Under the pieces are notes generated by a model. It made no database searches and was not told where the DNA came from. It saw only the letters and a list, made by a program, of their open reading frames with translations. Positions 23,744 to 32,490 of a stretch of DNA of 39,866 bases are shown here, piece after piece (within the stretch, counting starts at the first letter, position 1; every line of letters starts with the position of its first letter). Source of the stretch: Eshraghiella sp045124255 (GTDB lineage: Bacteria > Bacillota > Clostridia > Lachnospirales > Lachnospiraceae). Location of the stretch: the NCBI GenBank assembly GCA_045124255.1, contig JBGVLM010000002.1, forward strand, positions 1 to 39,866. Reading direction: 5' to 3'. Made by a program: the position numbers and the translations under genes.

Positions 23744-26452
23744 TTAATTGTTACTCAAATAGTCATTAAACTCTTCCATTGTCATAAGAACCTTACGCGG
23801 CTTGGTGCCTTCCTCCGGTCCCACAACTCCTGCTTCTGCCAGCTGGTCCATTATTCTTGCGGCACGGTTGAAGCCAATCTTATACACACGCTGCAGCATG
23901 CCTATTGAAGCACGTTCTTTTTCAATAATGAACTTACCGGCTTCCGCAAAATACTGGTCTCTGTCTCCGCCGAATGCCTTACTCTCCTCAAAGCCCGGAT
24001 TACTTATATGATTCGTAATCTCCTCGCTGTATTCAACGTTGTCGGTATGTGATTTAAGGAATTCAACAACTGCCGATACCTCTTCGTCAGATACAAAAGC
24101 GCCCTGAACTCTGGCAGGCTTCTGATATCCCTGTGGATAGAATAACATATCACCCTTTCCAAGAAGCTTCTCCGCACCATACATATCAAGAATTGTTCTG
24201 GAATCCACACCCGAAGATACGGAGAATGCAATTCTTGACGGTACATTCGCCTTGATAAGACCCGTAATAACGTTAACACTCGGTCTCTGTGTTGCAATAA
24301 CAAGGTGGATGCCCGCTGCTCTTGCAAGCTGTGCAAGTCTTACTATTGCGTCCTCAACCTCATTAGATGATACCATCATCAAATCCGCCAGCTCGTCGAT
24401 AATAATTACAATCTGAGGAAGTTTTGTCGGCTTATTCTCGTCCTCAATATCCGCAATTGAATCAACCTTTTCATTATAACCCTTCATATCACGAACGGCA
24501 AATTCAGCAAATTTGTTATATCTGTCCGTCATCTCATTAACAGCCCAGGCAAGTGCCGCTGCTGCCTTCTTTGGGTCGGTTACAACAGGAATCATAAGAT
24601 GTGGAATTCCGTTATAAACGCTTAACTCAACAACCTTAGGGTCAACCATAATAAGCTTAACCTCATCAGGCCTTGCCCTGTAGAGAATACTCATAATTAT
24701 TGTATTAATACATACGGATTTACCCGAACCCGTTGCACCTGCAATAAGAAGGTGGGGCATTTTTGCAATATCCGCAAGAACTGTCTGTCCTGCTATATCC
24801 ATACCTGCCGCAAAGGCAATCTTGGAAGGATTCGCCTTAAAATCCTTTGAACGGATTAAATCTCCGAGCATTACACCCGAATTGGTCTTATTAGGAACCT
24901 CTATTCCGACTGCTGCCTTACCCGGAATCGGTGCTTCAATACGGATATCCGCCGCTGCAAGATTTAACTTGATATCATCTGCAAGTGATACAATTTTGCT
25001 GACCTTAACACCCTGCTCCGGCTGCAATTCATATCTTGTAACTGACGGTCCGCAGCTTACGTCCGTTACCGTAACCTTAACACCAAAATTAGCAAGTGTC
25101 TGCTGTAATTTATTTGCTGTAATTCTTAATTCTTCCTGACTTGTGCCTGAAGCATTCTTATCGCCCTGTTTAAGAAGGCTGACAGGAGGATAAAAATATC
25201 TTGCAGGAGGCTTTGGCTTAACCTTAGGCGGTACCTTTACAAATTCTTCAACAGGTGCTTCCGGCTTTGCTTCACTATATCCGCTCTCCTTATCGGCATT
25301 GCCATGTCTTAAGGACTCCTCTTTCTCAAATTCCGACTTGATAAGCTCCGTATCAATTATTCCGTCATCGCTGTCAGTTGTCTCCTCCTGCTCCTCAGTA
25401 TAGGATTCAAACGGACTGCTCTGTTCCTCTTCATAATGTCTTGTGGCATATTCAGTTACGTCACTTGCCATATTATATCTGTCTGCATCAAACGGAAGAA
25501 TATCTCCCGAAAAATTATCCGTAACCTCCGGCTCAGGTATATAATTCTTAGGAAGCGGTGCCTCCACGGCGTCACTGCTTACCGGGAAACCGCCTTCCGA
25601 ATCTATAACCGGTATTTCTTCAAATGAATTTCTTACTGTTCTGTCCTTAACAGCCTTGGAAGGCTTTGTTTTCTTTGCCTCCTCAAAGGAATATACATCC
25701 TCCTTGGGAATCTCCGTATCAAGTGCAACACCCCTGACCTTGCGTGATGCACGCTCAAGTCTCTCCTCTTCCCTTATCTTACGCTTCTCTTCGGCATTCT
25801 CCCGATACTGCTCCATATCATATCTGGCTGTATCATATACCTTCTTGCTGCCTCTCTTAACTCCTGATAAGAAGGAATGTTCTGTAATAACTACGATTCC
25901 GATTATAATAAGCACAATATCAAGAATATATGCTCCGACAGTTCCAAATCCCATGCAGAAAAGTTTGCACAGGAAACCTCCGAAGAAGCCTCCACCGTTC
26001 TTATGTGCGGCAGAATTAATATAATACTGTCCAAAGTTCCATTCCTTGGCATGGCTTCCGCTTACAAGCTGTATGAATGTACATAACAGAATCAGAATGG
26101 CGGCCGCCGCAATCATTTTAATCTTAACTACCGAATTTCTGTAATTGGAAACTCCAATCAGCGTTCCGGCAGCCAGCAAAAGCGGAAATATGTATGCCAC
26201 AAGCCCGAACAATCCGAAGAAAAATGAGCTTACTGCATTTCCGACCACTCCTCCGATACCGAAATTTGTTATGAAAAGTATTATTGAAAAAGCAAGTACA
26301 ATAAGCACTATCGCTTCTCTTAAAATTTTATTCTCCTGTCTGTTCTTATTGTTTGATTTCCCTGTTGTCCGGCTCTTAGTTGAGCCTGCTTTTGAACCGG
26401 AACGGGTTGTTGTCTTCCTTGTCTGTGTTTTCTTACTAGTATTTGCTGCCAT
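23744..26452 (-). CDS. ftsK: DNA translocase FtsK/SpoIIIE
   Basis: Pumps chromosomal DNA through the division or sporulation septum. The 902 aa have a basic N-terminus, four predicted membrane spans (about 46-62, 75-99, 111-129, 168-190), an acidic Glu/Pro-rich linker (about 200-420), the alpha domain, the RecA-like motor with Walker A GATGSGKS (572-579) and a Walker B (IVIIIDELADL), and a C-terminal winged-helix gamma domain (SIGMLQRVYKIGFNRAARIMDQL) that reads KOPS-like polar sequences. FtsK versus SpoIIIE cannot be separated by sequence alone. uppP lies 18 nt upstream, so transcription probably starts at the uppP promoter. Confidence 0.95.
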   Translation of the reverse strand: MAANTSKKTQTRKTTTRSGSKAGSTKSRTTGKSNNKNRQENKILREAIVLIVLAFSIILFITNFGIGGVVGNAVSSFFFGLFGLVAYIFPLLLAAGTLIGVSNYRNSVVKIKMIAAAAILILLCTFIQLVSGSHAKEWNFGQYYINSAAHKNGGGFFGGFLCKLFCMGFGTVGAYILDIVLIIIGIVVITEHSFLSGVKRGSKKVYDTARYDMEQYRENAEEKRKIREEERLERASRKVRGVALDTEIPKEDVYSFEEAKKTKPSKAVKDRTVRNSFEEIPVIDSEGGFPVSSDAVEAPLPKNYIPEPEVTDNFSGDILPFDADRYNMASDVTEYATRHYEEEQSSPFESYTEEQEETTDSDDGIIDTELIKSEFEKEESLRHGNADKESGYSEAKPEAPVEEFVKVPPKVKPKPPARYFYPPVSLLKQGDKNASGTSQEELRITANKLQQTLANFGVKVTVTDVSCGPSVTRYELQPEQGVKVSKIVSLADDIKLNLAAADIRIEAPIPGKAAVGIEVPNKTNSGVMLGDLIRSKDFKANPSKIAFAAGMDIAGQTVLADIAKMPHLLIAGATGSGKSVCINTIIMSILYRARPDEVKLIMVDPKVVELSVYNGIPHLMIPVVTDPKKAAAALAWAVNEMTDRYNKFAEFAVRDMKGYNEKVDSIADIEDENKPTKLPQIVIIIDELADLMMVSSNEVEDAIVRLAQLARAAGIHLVIATQRPSVNVITGLIKANVPSRIAFSVSSGVDSRTILDMYGAEKLLGKGDMLFYPQGYQKPARVQGAFVSDEEVSAVVEFLKSHTDNVEYSEEITNHISNPGFEESKAFGGDRDQYFAEAGKFIIEKERASIGMLQRVYKIGFNRAARIMDQLAEAGVVGPEEGTKPRKVLMTMEEFNDYLSNN

Positions 26453-26470
26453 TTATGTCAGCCCCCTGTT

Positions 26471-27352
26471 CTAATGTAATGATACAATGGAAAAAATAAT
26501 TGATGCTATGCCCATTGCAAGGCAGTAAACAGAGAAACCAATGTATCTTTTTTTCTGAACAAATTTCATAATTAATTTAATTGAGAAATATCCAAGAACT
26601 CCTGCAATAACCATTGCAAAGAAATATCCCGGTATCATTCCCCTGCTAAAGCCCACTCCTTTGCAGTGAATGAACTTATATATAACCGAACCGAATATTG
26701 CGGGAATGGACATAATAAAAGAATATTTTACGGCAAGCTTGTTATTATATCCGAGAAAAATTCCCATTGCAATTGTTGAGCCGGTTCTTGACAAACCAGG
26801 AAGTATGGATACTCCCTGTGCAATCCCCATAAGAATTCCGCTTGAATAAGGTGCCTCCTTAATTCTAAGCGTTCCGTCCTCATGCCTGTCCGTAAGGAAC
26901 ATAAGTGCCGCCGTAATAATAAAACATATTCCGACAAACCACAGACTGCCCCCGGCAAGCTCCACCAAATCCTGTCCGATAATTCCTAATATAGTGGTCG
27001 GAATCATTGATAAAATAATCATAATAATTAATTTCTTATATGCTGTATTAACAACCTTAAAATATGTATAACGATTATCGCCCTTTCTCTTTGAAATAAA
27101 TACAAGAAGGTTGGCAAAAACCGTCATCATCATCTTGCCGAATTCCCTGAACATATTAACTATGTCTTCCCTGAAATATATAATTACGGCAGCCAATGTT
27201 GCTATATGCAGAAGTATTTCCAGAAAATCCGCACTGCTGCCGTCAATCTTCATCGCATTACTGAAGAACGCCATATGTCCCGAACTGCTGAGCGGAAGAA
27301 ATTCCGTTAATCCATGTATTAAGCCCAAAAAAATTGTTTTAAGAACAGTCAC
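26471..27352 (-). CDS. uppP: Undecaprenyl-diphosphatase UppP (BacA family)
   Basis: An integral membrane phosphatase that recycles undecaprenyl diphosphate to the monophosphate carrier for wall synthesis; overproduction gives bacitracin resistance. Motifs are the N-terminal GLTEFLPLSSSGH (14-26) and PGLSRTGST (185-193), both lining the active site, with about eight membrane spans. The start is GTG at 27352 with AGGGG 8 nt upstream. A promoter lies at 27405-27433. The product joins MurE and Alr as the wall-precursor genes of the window. Confidence 0.94.
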   Translation of the reverse strand: MTVLKTIFLGLIHGLTEFLPLSSSGHMAFFSNAMKIDGSSADFLEILLHIATLAAVIIYFREDIVNMFREFGKMMMTVFANLLVFISKRKGDNRYTYFKVVNTAYKKLIIMIILSMIPTTILGIIGQDLVELAGGSLWFVGICFIITAALMFLTDRHEDGTLRIKEAPYSSGILMGIAQGVSILPGLSRTGSTIAMGIFLGYNNKLAVKYSFIMSIPAIFGSVIYKFIHCKGVGFSRGMIPGYFFAMVIAGVLGYFSIKLIMKFVQKKRYIGFSVYCLAMGIASIIFSIVSLH

Positions 27353-27382
27353 TCCAAATTCCCCTGCTTCCTATCTTATTTT

Positions 27383-27412
27383 TTGACAAAACATATCACG
27401 ATAGATTATAAC
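27383..27412 (+). promoter_or_regulatory. Plus-strand promoter-like sequence facing tepA (antisense)
   Basis: TTGACA (27383-27388), 18 bp and TATAAC (27407-27412) point rightward, into the 3' end of the oppositely oriented tepA gene. It shares its -10 bases with the uppP promoter on the other strand. It may yield an antisense RNA; sequence evidence only. Confidence 0.3.
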
Positions 27413-27433
27413 ATTTTTTTCAGACAAATACAA
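27405..27433 (-). promoter_or_regulatory. Promoter of the uppP-ftsK gene run
   Basis: On the minus strand TATAAT (27410-27405) is preceded by TTGTAT at 17 bp (27433-27428). The -10 is perfect and the -35 is poor. The start of transcription would be near 27398, about 45 nt ahead of the GTG start of uppP. Confidence 0.5.
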
Positions 27434-27443
27434 ACAGATTATC

Positions 27444-28070
27444 TTAAGATATCATAGAATACAACTTTTTGTATGCTGTTTTGATATCACCTATTTCATT
27501 TATAATTCCGGCGTCCACCGCCTCCTGTCCGACAAGCACGGTTCCGAGGTCTTTTGCCATCATTGTCGTCTCCATCATCATTCGTTCAAGTTCGCCCTTG
27601 GAACAGCTGCTATGGGCTTCAATAAAGCTTATAATTCTGTCCTGTGTTGTCTGAAACTGCCTGTAGGTCTGATTTGCGCCAAGCAACGTTCCGCTCATTC
27701 TGACAGGGTGGATTATAACCGTAGCCGTCGGAGCAATATATGAATAATCCGCAGCTACCGCAAGAGGCACGCCAATCGAATGACTGTCTCCTACCACAAA
27801 AGACACCGTAGGCTTACTCATACCCGAAATCATCTCCGCAAGTGCAAGACCTGCCGATACATCCCCTCCCGGTGTATTTACTAATAGCAAAATTCCTTTT
27901 ATGTCAAAATTGTTTTCCGCCTTTGCAAGAAGCGGAAGAATATGCTCATATTTGGTTGTTTTGCCCTCCTTGCCGAGATTATCATGTCCTTCTATCTCTC
28001 CGATAATCGTGAGTACAAGAATTCCGTTATTTTCACTTGTTCCATATTCCTTGATTGAATCCTCACCCAT
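27444..28070 (-). CDS. tepA: ClpP-class serine protease, TepA-like
   Basis: A 208-aa crotonase-fold/ClpP-like serine protease resembling Bacillus TepA (translocation-enhancing protein). The core shows VNTPGGDVSAGLALAEMI, then SFVVGDSHSIGVPLAVAADYSYI with the likely nucleophile S98 (HSIG replacing the ClpP ASMG), and H121 in IIHPVRMSG. No transmembrane segment is seen, so it is cytosolic or peripheral. The ribosome binding site GGAGG lies 10 nt before the ATG and inside the 3' arm of the terminator-like hairpin at 28073-28121, so its expression may depend on that structure. The exact substrate is not known. Confidence 0.85.
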   Translation of the reverse strand: MGEDSIKEYGTSENNGILVLTIIGEIEGHDNLGKEGKTTKYEHILPLLAKAENNFDIKGILLLVNTPGGDVSAGLALAEMISGMSKPTVSFVVGDSHSIGVPLAVAADYSYIAPTATVIIHPVRMSGTLLGANQTYRQFQTTQDRIISFIEAHSSCSKGELERMMMETTMMAKDLGTVLVGQEAVDAGIINEIGDIKTAYKKLYSMIS

Positions 28071-28072
28071 AC

Positions 28073-28121
28073 AAAAAACACCTCCGGATATATTTAAAAT
28101 AATTATCTCCGAAGGTGTTTT
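28073..28121 (-). terminator. metY terminator that contains the tepA Shine-Dalgarno
   Basis: On the minus strand AAAACACCTTCGGA pairs with TCCGGAGGTGTTTT (14 bp including one G-U) and then runs into TTTTTTG. It begins 12 nt after the metY stop. The GGAGG in its 3' arm is the ribosome binding site of tepA, so any read-through message hides that site in the stem. Confidence 0.8.
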
Positions 28122-28133
28122 GATTTATTCACA

Positions 28134-29420
28134 TTATTCTGTTGCTGCCTTTAATGCCTGCTCAATGTCCTCGATAATATCGTTAACGTTCTCAATACCG
28201 ACTGAGAAACGGATAAGGTCAGGATTAACTCCTGCTTCCTTAAGCTGCTCATCAGTAAGCTGACGATGTGTATGACTTGCAGGATGAAGTACTGAGGTTC
28301 TGCAGTCAGCAACATGAGTTACAATTGCTCCTAATTTAAGGCTGTCCATAAACTTAATAGCCACATCTCTTCCGCCCTTAAGTCCGAAGGTTACAACTCC
28401 GCAGGTTCCGTTTGGCATGTATTTCTGCTGTAAAGCATGATACTTGTCGCCTTCAAGGTCCGGATAATTAACCCATGCAACCTTGTCATTATTAACAAGA
28501 TATTCTGCAACCTTACGGGCATTTTCACAATGACGCTCCATTCTGAGATGAAGAGTTTCAAGACCGAGGTTTAATAAGAAACAGTTCTGTGGTGAAGGAA
28601 TTGAACCCAAATCCCTCATGAGCTGAACCGTAGCCTTTGTAATATATGCCATTTTGCCGAATTTCTCAACATAAGTGATTCCGTGATATGAATCATCAGG
28701 TGTTGTAAGACCAGGAAACTTATCTGCATGAGCCTTCCAGTCAAAATTACCGCTGTCAACGATACAGCCGCCAACCTGTGTTGCATGTCCGTCCATATAT
28801 TTAGTTGTTGAATGAACAACAATATCTGCTCCGAATTTAAACGGCTGACAGTTAATCGGTGTGGCAAAGGTATTATCAACAACAAGAGGTACTCCGTTTG
28901 AATGTGCAATGTCTGCATATAACTCAATATCAAGTACATCAAGTGTAGGGTTTGAAATTGTCTCGCCAAACAGAACCTTGGTGTTAGGACGGAATGCTGC
29001 CTGAATCTGCTCCCTTGTTGCCTCAGGCGGAACAAAAGTACATTCAATTCCTAATTTTCTCATTGTAACATTTAAAAGATTGTAGGTTCCGCCATAGATT
29101 GCAGAACATGCCACAACATGGTCGCCTGCCTCGCAGATATTAAAAATAGCATAGAAATTGGCAGCCTGTCCTGAGGATGTAAGCATTGCACCTACTCCGC
29201 CCTCAAGGTCACAAATCTTTGCCGCAACAGCATCATTAGTAGGATTCTGCAATCTTGTATAGAAATATCCGCTGTCTTCAAGGTCAAATAATCTGCCCAT
29301 CTGCTCACTTGTATCATATTTGAACGTTGTACTCTGGTAAATAGGAAGAACTCTCGGCTCTCCTTTCTTAGGTGTGTATCCGCTCTGAATACATTTGGTT
29401 TCAACTCTGTAATTACTCAT
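28134..29420 (-). CDS. metY: O-acetylhomoserine sulfhydrylase (homocysteine synthase)
   Basis: A PLP enzyme of the Cys/Met metabolism family that makes homocysteine from O-acetylhomoserine and sulfide. The 428 aa carry the PLP lysine K207 in VVHSTTKYMDGHA, FGETISNPTLDVLDI, VDNTFATP, the SSGQAANFYAIF phosphate-binding segment and the C-terminal SVGIENVNDIIEDI. MetY-type proteins are longer (about 425-430 aa) than MetB/MetC (about 380), which favours this assignment. ATG 29420 is chosen since GGAGG lies 5 nt upstream. No S-box or T-box leader is present; the gene follows the M16 peptidase by 20 nt. Confidence 0.93.
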   Translation of the reverse strand: MSNYRVETKCIQSGYTPKKGEPRVLPIYQSTTFKYDTSEQMGRLFDLEDSGYFYTRLQNPTNDAVAAKICDLEGGVGAMLTSSGQAANFYAIFNICEAGDHVVACSAIYGGTYNLLNVTMRKLGIECTFVPPEATREQIQAAFRPNTKVLFGETISNPTLDVLDIELYADIAHSNGVPLVVDNTFATPINCQPFKFGADIVVHSTTKYMDGHATQVGGCIVDSGNFDWKAHADKFPGLTTPDDSYHGITYVEKFGKMAYITKATVQLMRDLGSIPSPQNCFLLNLGLETLHLRMERHCENARKVAEYLVNNDKVAWVNYPDLEGDKYHALQQKYMPNGTCGVVTFGLKGGRDVAIKFMDSLKLGAIVTHVADCRTSVLHPASHTHRQLTDEQLKEAGVNPDLIRFSVGIENVNDIIEDIEQALKAATE

Positions 29421-29440
29421 TATGTCCTCCACTCTGCCGC

Positions 29441-30712
29441 TTACGGCTGTTTATTTCTCCATATTTTTTTGAGAGCTTTAATATTATTGTCATTTAAGTC
29501 CCCAATAAGGGCTAAACTGCATTTGTTAATATCTAAATACTCATTAAGACATTTGTCAATATCTTTTTTTGTTGTCCTGTTAATCATGTCGATTGTCTCA
29601 TCCAAATCTTCAACTCTTCCAAGCACCATATATGACTTGGCATTGGAATTCATCCTGGCGGTTGCAGATTCACCCGACAGAATCATCTCCGTACGAAGCT
29701 GCTTCTTAACTGAAGCCAGTTCTTCATCGCTCATTCCGTTATTTACAAAATCACATACAACATCATATATACCCTCTAAAACCTTTGCCGTCTGATTCGG
29801 ATTCATTGAAGCATATATATGAAAAAGCCCTCCGGAATTAAATGAACTGCTGTATGAATATATGCTGTAGGTAAGTCCCATTTCCTCCCTTATTCTGAGG
29901 AAAAGTCTGGAATTCAGATTACCGCCGAGTGCAGCATTTATAATACACATCGGAAATCTGTCAGGATGCGATGATGAAACATTGTCAAAAGCAATATTCA
30001 TATGTACCTGCTCCGTATCCTTATTTCTATAAAGGAAGCTCTGTCTGTATTCCACCGCAGGATATTGATTCTCTGCTCCGCTGCACGGCACCTCCCCAAA
30101 GCATTTTTCAAGGCAATCAATCAGTTCCTCCGGTTCCATTCCTCCTGCAACCGATATAACCATATTATCAGGAACATAATTTTTCTTCCAGCAGTCCACA
30201 ATCATGTCCCTTGTAAAGGAACGTACATTGCTTCTGCTGCCCGATATTATATATCCATAGGGTGAGTCACGCCAGATTTTCTTCTGAAGAAGCTCATGGC
30301 ACACATCCTCGGCAGAATCATCATATAAATCAATTTCATCAATTATGACATGCTTCTCCCTGGATAATTCCTTTTCTCCAAACTCCGAGTCAAAAAGCAT
30401 TTCCGCCATCAGTTCAAAAGCACTTTGTGCATCTTCATTAAGCACCCTGCCATAGAATGATGTAACCTCCTTGGCTGTATATGCATTAATCCCTCCGCCG
30501 AAATCACTCATAATATCCGCAAGTTCTTTTACATTATGCTTAGAGGTTCCCTTAAAAAGCATATGTTCAATGACATGTGAAATTCCGTTATTGGTCTTAT
30601 TCTCAAGGGCTGAACCCATTTTAACAAAAATACCGAAGGAAATGGATTTCATTCCCCGGATTTCCTCATATATAACAGGAATATTATTCCTTAATTTCCG
30701 AATCTGTATCAT
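29441..30712 (-). CDS. M16-family zinc metallopeptidase (processing-peptidase-like)
   Basis: The inverted zinc motif H46-V-I-E49-H50 (SHVIEHMLFKG) with the distal ligand E126 (DEIDLY) marks an active M16 peptidase. The 423 aa cover two M16 half-domains, as in Bacillus MlpA/YmxG. Such enzymes are cytosolic here, since no signal peptide is seen. The ATG lies inside the end of the CNNM gene (29-nt overlap) with AGGAAG upstream, indicating coupled translation. Substrate unknown. Confidence 0.9.
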   Translation of the reverse strand: MIQIRKLRNNIPVIYEEIRGMKSISFGIFVKMGSALENKTNNGISHVIEHMLFKGTSKHNVKELADIMSDFGGGINAYTAKEVTSFYGRVLNEDAQSAFELMAEMLFDSEFGEKELSREKHVIIDEIDLYDDSAEDVCHELLQKKIWRDSPYGYIISGSRSNVRSFTRDMIVDCWKKNYVPDNMVISVAGGMEPEELIDCLEKCFGEVPCSGAENQYPAVEYRQSFLYRNKDTEQVHMNIAFDNVSSSHPDRFPMCIINAALGGNLNSRLFLRIREEMGLTYSIYSYSSSFNSGGLFHIYASMNPNQTAKVLEGIYDVVCDFVNNGMSDEELASVKKQLRTEMILSGESATARMNSNAKSYMVLGRVEDLDETIDMINRTTKKDIDKCLNEYLDINKCSLALIGDLNDNNIKALKKIWRNKQP

Positions 30713-32021
30713 ATTTCACTTCCTTTGCCACAGGCTCATTCACCTTCTCAATCTCAACCTTTCTCACAACGTTCTGTGAAACCTCAAGAATTTTAAAATT
30801 AAAGCCTTCGGCATGTACAATTTCAGTCTCATTCTCCTGCGGCAGACGTTTAAGCTTTGAAATAAGAAATCCGTTCAGCGTATCAAACTCCTCGCTTCGG
30901 ATTTCCACGCCTAAAAGCTTATCCAAATCCTCCAATTTGGTAAGTCCGTCAACGACATAATTATCCTCATCATTTAATTCAATTTCCGCTTCCTCATCAT
31001 ACTCATCAAGAATATTACCGACAATTTCCTCAATAATATCCTCCATGCTTATTAAGCCCGCTGTCTGACCATATTCATCCACAACAATGCCAAGGTGAAC
31101 CTTCTCTGCCTGCATTTCCCTTAGGAGCACATCAATATTTCTTGTCTCAGGTACAAAAAACGCCTCTCTCATAAGCCCCTTAAGTCCGGAAATCGGTTTC
31201 TTACGGTTAGGGATATTACTGTAAAGCACAAGTGCATCTCTTATATGCAGGGTTCCAACAATGTTATCCACATCTCCCTCATACACAGGAAATCTCGAAT
31301 AGCTTCCGTCCTTCTGGCTCTGTATTACCTCCTCAAGAGTCATGTTATTATCAAGTGCAACAATTGACGAACGGTGGGTCATAATATCCCCTGCATTCTT
31401 ATCCCCGAGTTCAAAAATATTCGTAATCATCTCGGCCTCACTCGCTTCAAGAACGCCCTGTTCCTGCCCCTCGTTAACCATTGTGATTATCTCTTCCTCA
31501 GTTACGTTTTCAATATTTTCATTAGGATTAATCCCAAAAATTCTCAAAATACAGTTTGCAGCCAGTGACACAATAAAGGTTATCGGCAAAAGTACAATTA
31601 TTATCGCATTTACCGCACCGCATAATGCCATAGCAGTTCTGTCTCCGCCGCGTTTTCCGCATTTCTTAGGTATTAATACGCCGAAAACAATAAGTATTAA
31701 CAGCATTACAATTCCGATAATTACGGAAATCCACACACTTTTGTTATTTATCTCCCTGCTTACAACTCTTCTTACTACGCCTAATATGTATGCTCCTGAT
31801 ACCAAATTTGATATAAATACAACGATATCAAGAGTATCTCCGAACCTTGAGGTATTTCTGAGAAGCTTTTTAAGCCTTATTGCCTTTGAATTACCGGCTT
31901 CTATTTTTTTGTCAATTTCACTTTCATTAACATTCTCAATTGCCGACTTAAACGAATAAAGAATTACATCAATCAGCAGAAATACCACAAACAACGCTAT
32001 TCCCGCGTACATTTGGTCCAT
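30684..32021 (-). CDS. CNNM/CorC-family membrane protein with CBS domains
   Basis: Domain order: N-terminal DUF21 (CNNM) membrane domain with about four hydrophobic spans (roughly 3-25, 58-80, 95-118, 130-152), a CBS pair (about 205-325: DIMTHRSSIVALDNNMTLEEV, then GIVVDEYGQTAGLISMEDIIEEI), and a C-terminal CorC_HlyC domain (about 345-430). Family members transport or regulate Mg2+ and other divalent ions; the older name hemolysin is misleading. The 445 aa are full length. It lies 35 nt after the mazF-like gene. Ion specificity cannot be told from sequence. Confidence 0.9.
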   Translation of the reverse strand: MDQMYAGIALFVVFLLIDVILYSFKSAIENVNESEIDKKIEAGNSKAIRLKKLLRNTSRFGDTLDIVVFISNLVSGAYILGVVRRVVSREINNKSVWISVIIGIVMLLILIVFGVLIPKKCGKRGGDRTAMALCGAVNAIIIVLLPITFIVSLAANCILRIFGINPNENIENVTEEEIITMVNEGQEQGVLEASEAEMITNIFELGDKNAGDIMTHRSSIVALDNNMTLEEVIQSQKDGSYSRFPVYEGDVDNIVGTLHIRDALVLYSNIPNRKKPISGLKGLMREAFFVPETRNIDVLLREMQAEKVHLGIVVDEYGQTAGLISMEDIIEEIVGNILDEYDEEAEIELNDEDNYVVDGLTKLEDLDKLLGVEIRSEEFDTLNGFLISKLKRLPQENETEIVHAEGFNFKILEVSQNVVRKVEIEKVNEPVAKEVKYDTDSEIKE

Positions 32022-32056
32022 AAAATAATCCTTTCCGACTTATATACCTACCATTC

Positions 32057-32407
32057 TTATGTACGGAGTATCTCCAGACTGGTAAGCAGTGCTTTGTTCA
32101 CCTTAAGGATAATCTCATTATCCAGATGGCAGACTTTGTCTTTCAATCTTGTTTTATCAATTGTTCTTAACTGTTCAAGTAAAATAACTGAATCCTTTAT
32201 CATATCGTACTTATTTGAGTCAATCTTAACATGGGTTGGCAGCTGTGCCTTAGTCATCTTGGAAGTAATGGCCGCAATAATGACTGTAGGGCTGTGCCTG
32301 TTGCCGGTGTCATTCTGAACCACCAGTACCGGACGTATCCCACCCTGCTCGGAACCAACCACAGGTCTTAAATCTGCGTAAAAGATATCTCCTCTTTTAA
32401 TAGTCAC
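32057..32407 (-). CDS. mazF: MazF/PemK-family mRNA interferase without adjacent antitoxin
   Basis: A 116-aa protein closely matching the EndoA/NdoA pattern: TIKRGDIFYADLRPVVGSEQGGIRPVLVVQND, then GNRHSPTVIIAAITSK, LPTHVKID and DSVILLEQLRTIDKTRL. EndoA is a ribonuclease that cleaves mRNA at UACAU-type sites. The GTG start at 32407 gives the family's usual length; an ATG six codons upstream (32425) is possible. In Bacillus the antitoxin gene ndoAI separates alr from ndoA. Here only about 80 nt lie between alr and this gene and no antitoxin frame is present. Confidence 0.92.
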   Translation of the reverse strand: MTIKRGDIFYADLRPVVGSEQGGIRPVLVVQNDTGNRHSPTVIIAAITSKMTKAQLPTHVKIDSNKYDMIKDSVILLEQLRTIDKTRLKDKVCHLDNEIILKVNKALLTSLEILRT

Positions 32408-32490
32408 GATAAAAACACACTCCATTTTATAGATTTTAAAAATATTATTTCTACATTTTCGTGTGTTTATTCAGATTTAAAAAATAAAAA

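Noticed and set aside
29421..29440. SAM riboswitch or T-box before metY
   Set aside because: Only 20 nt separate metY from the upstream gene, too short for either element.
31342..31959. 205-codon plus-strand hydrophobic open frame opposite the CNNM gene
   Set aside because: The hydrophobicity mirrors the membrane-domain codons on the other strand. No start signal.
32408..32490. Search for an antitoxin gene between alr and the MazF-type toxin
   Set aside because: Under 90 nt with no supported frame in either direction, so none was annotated.
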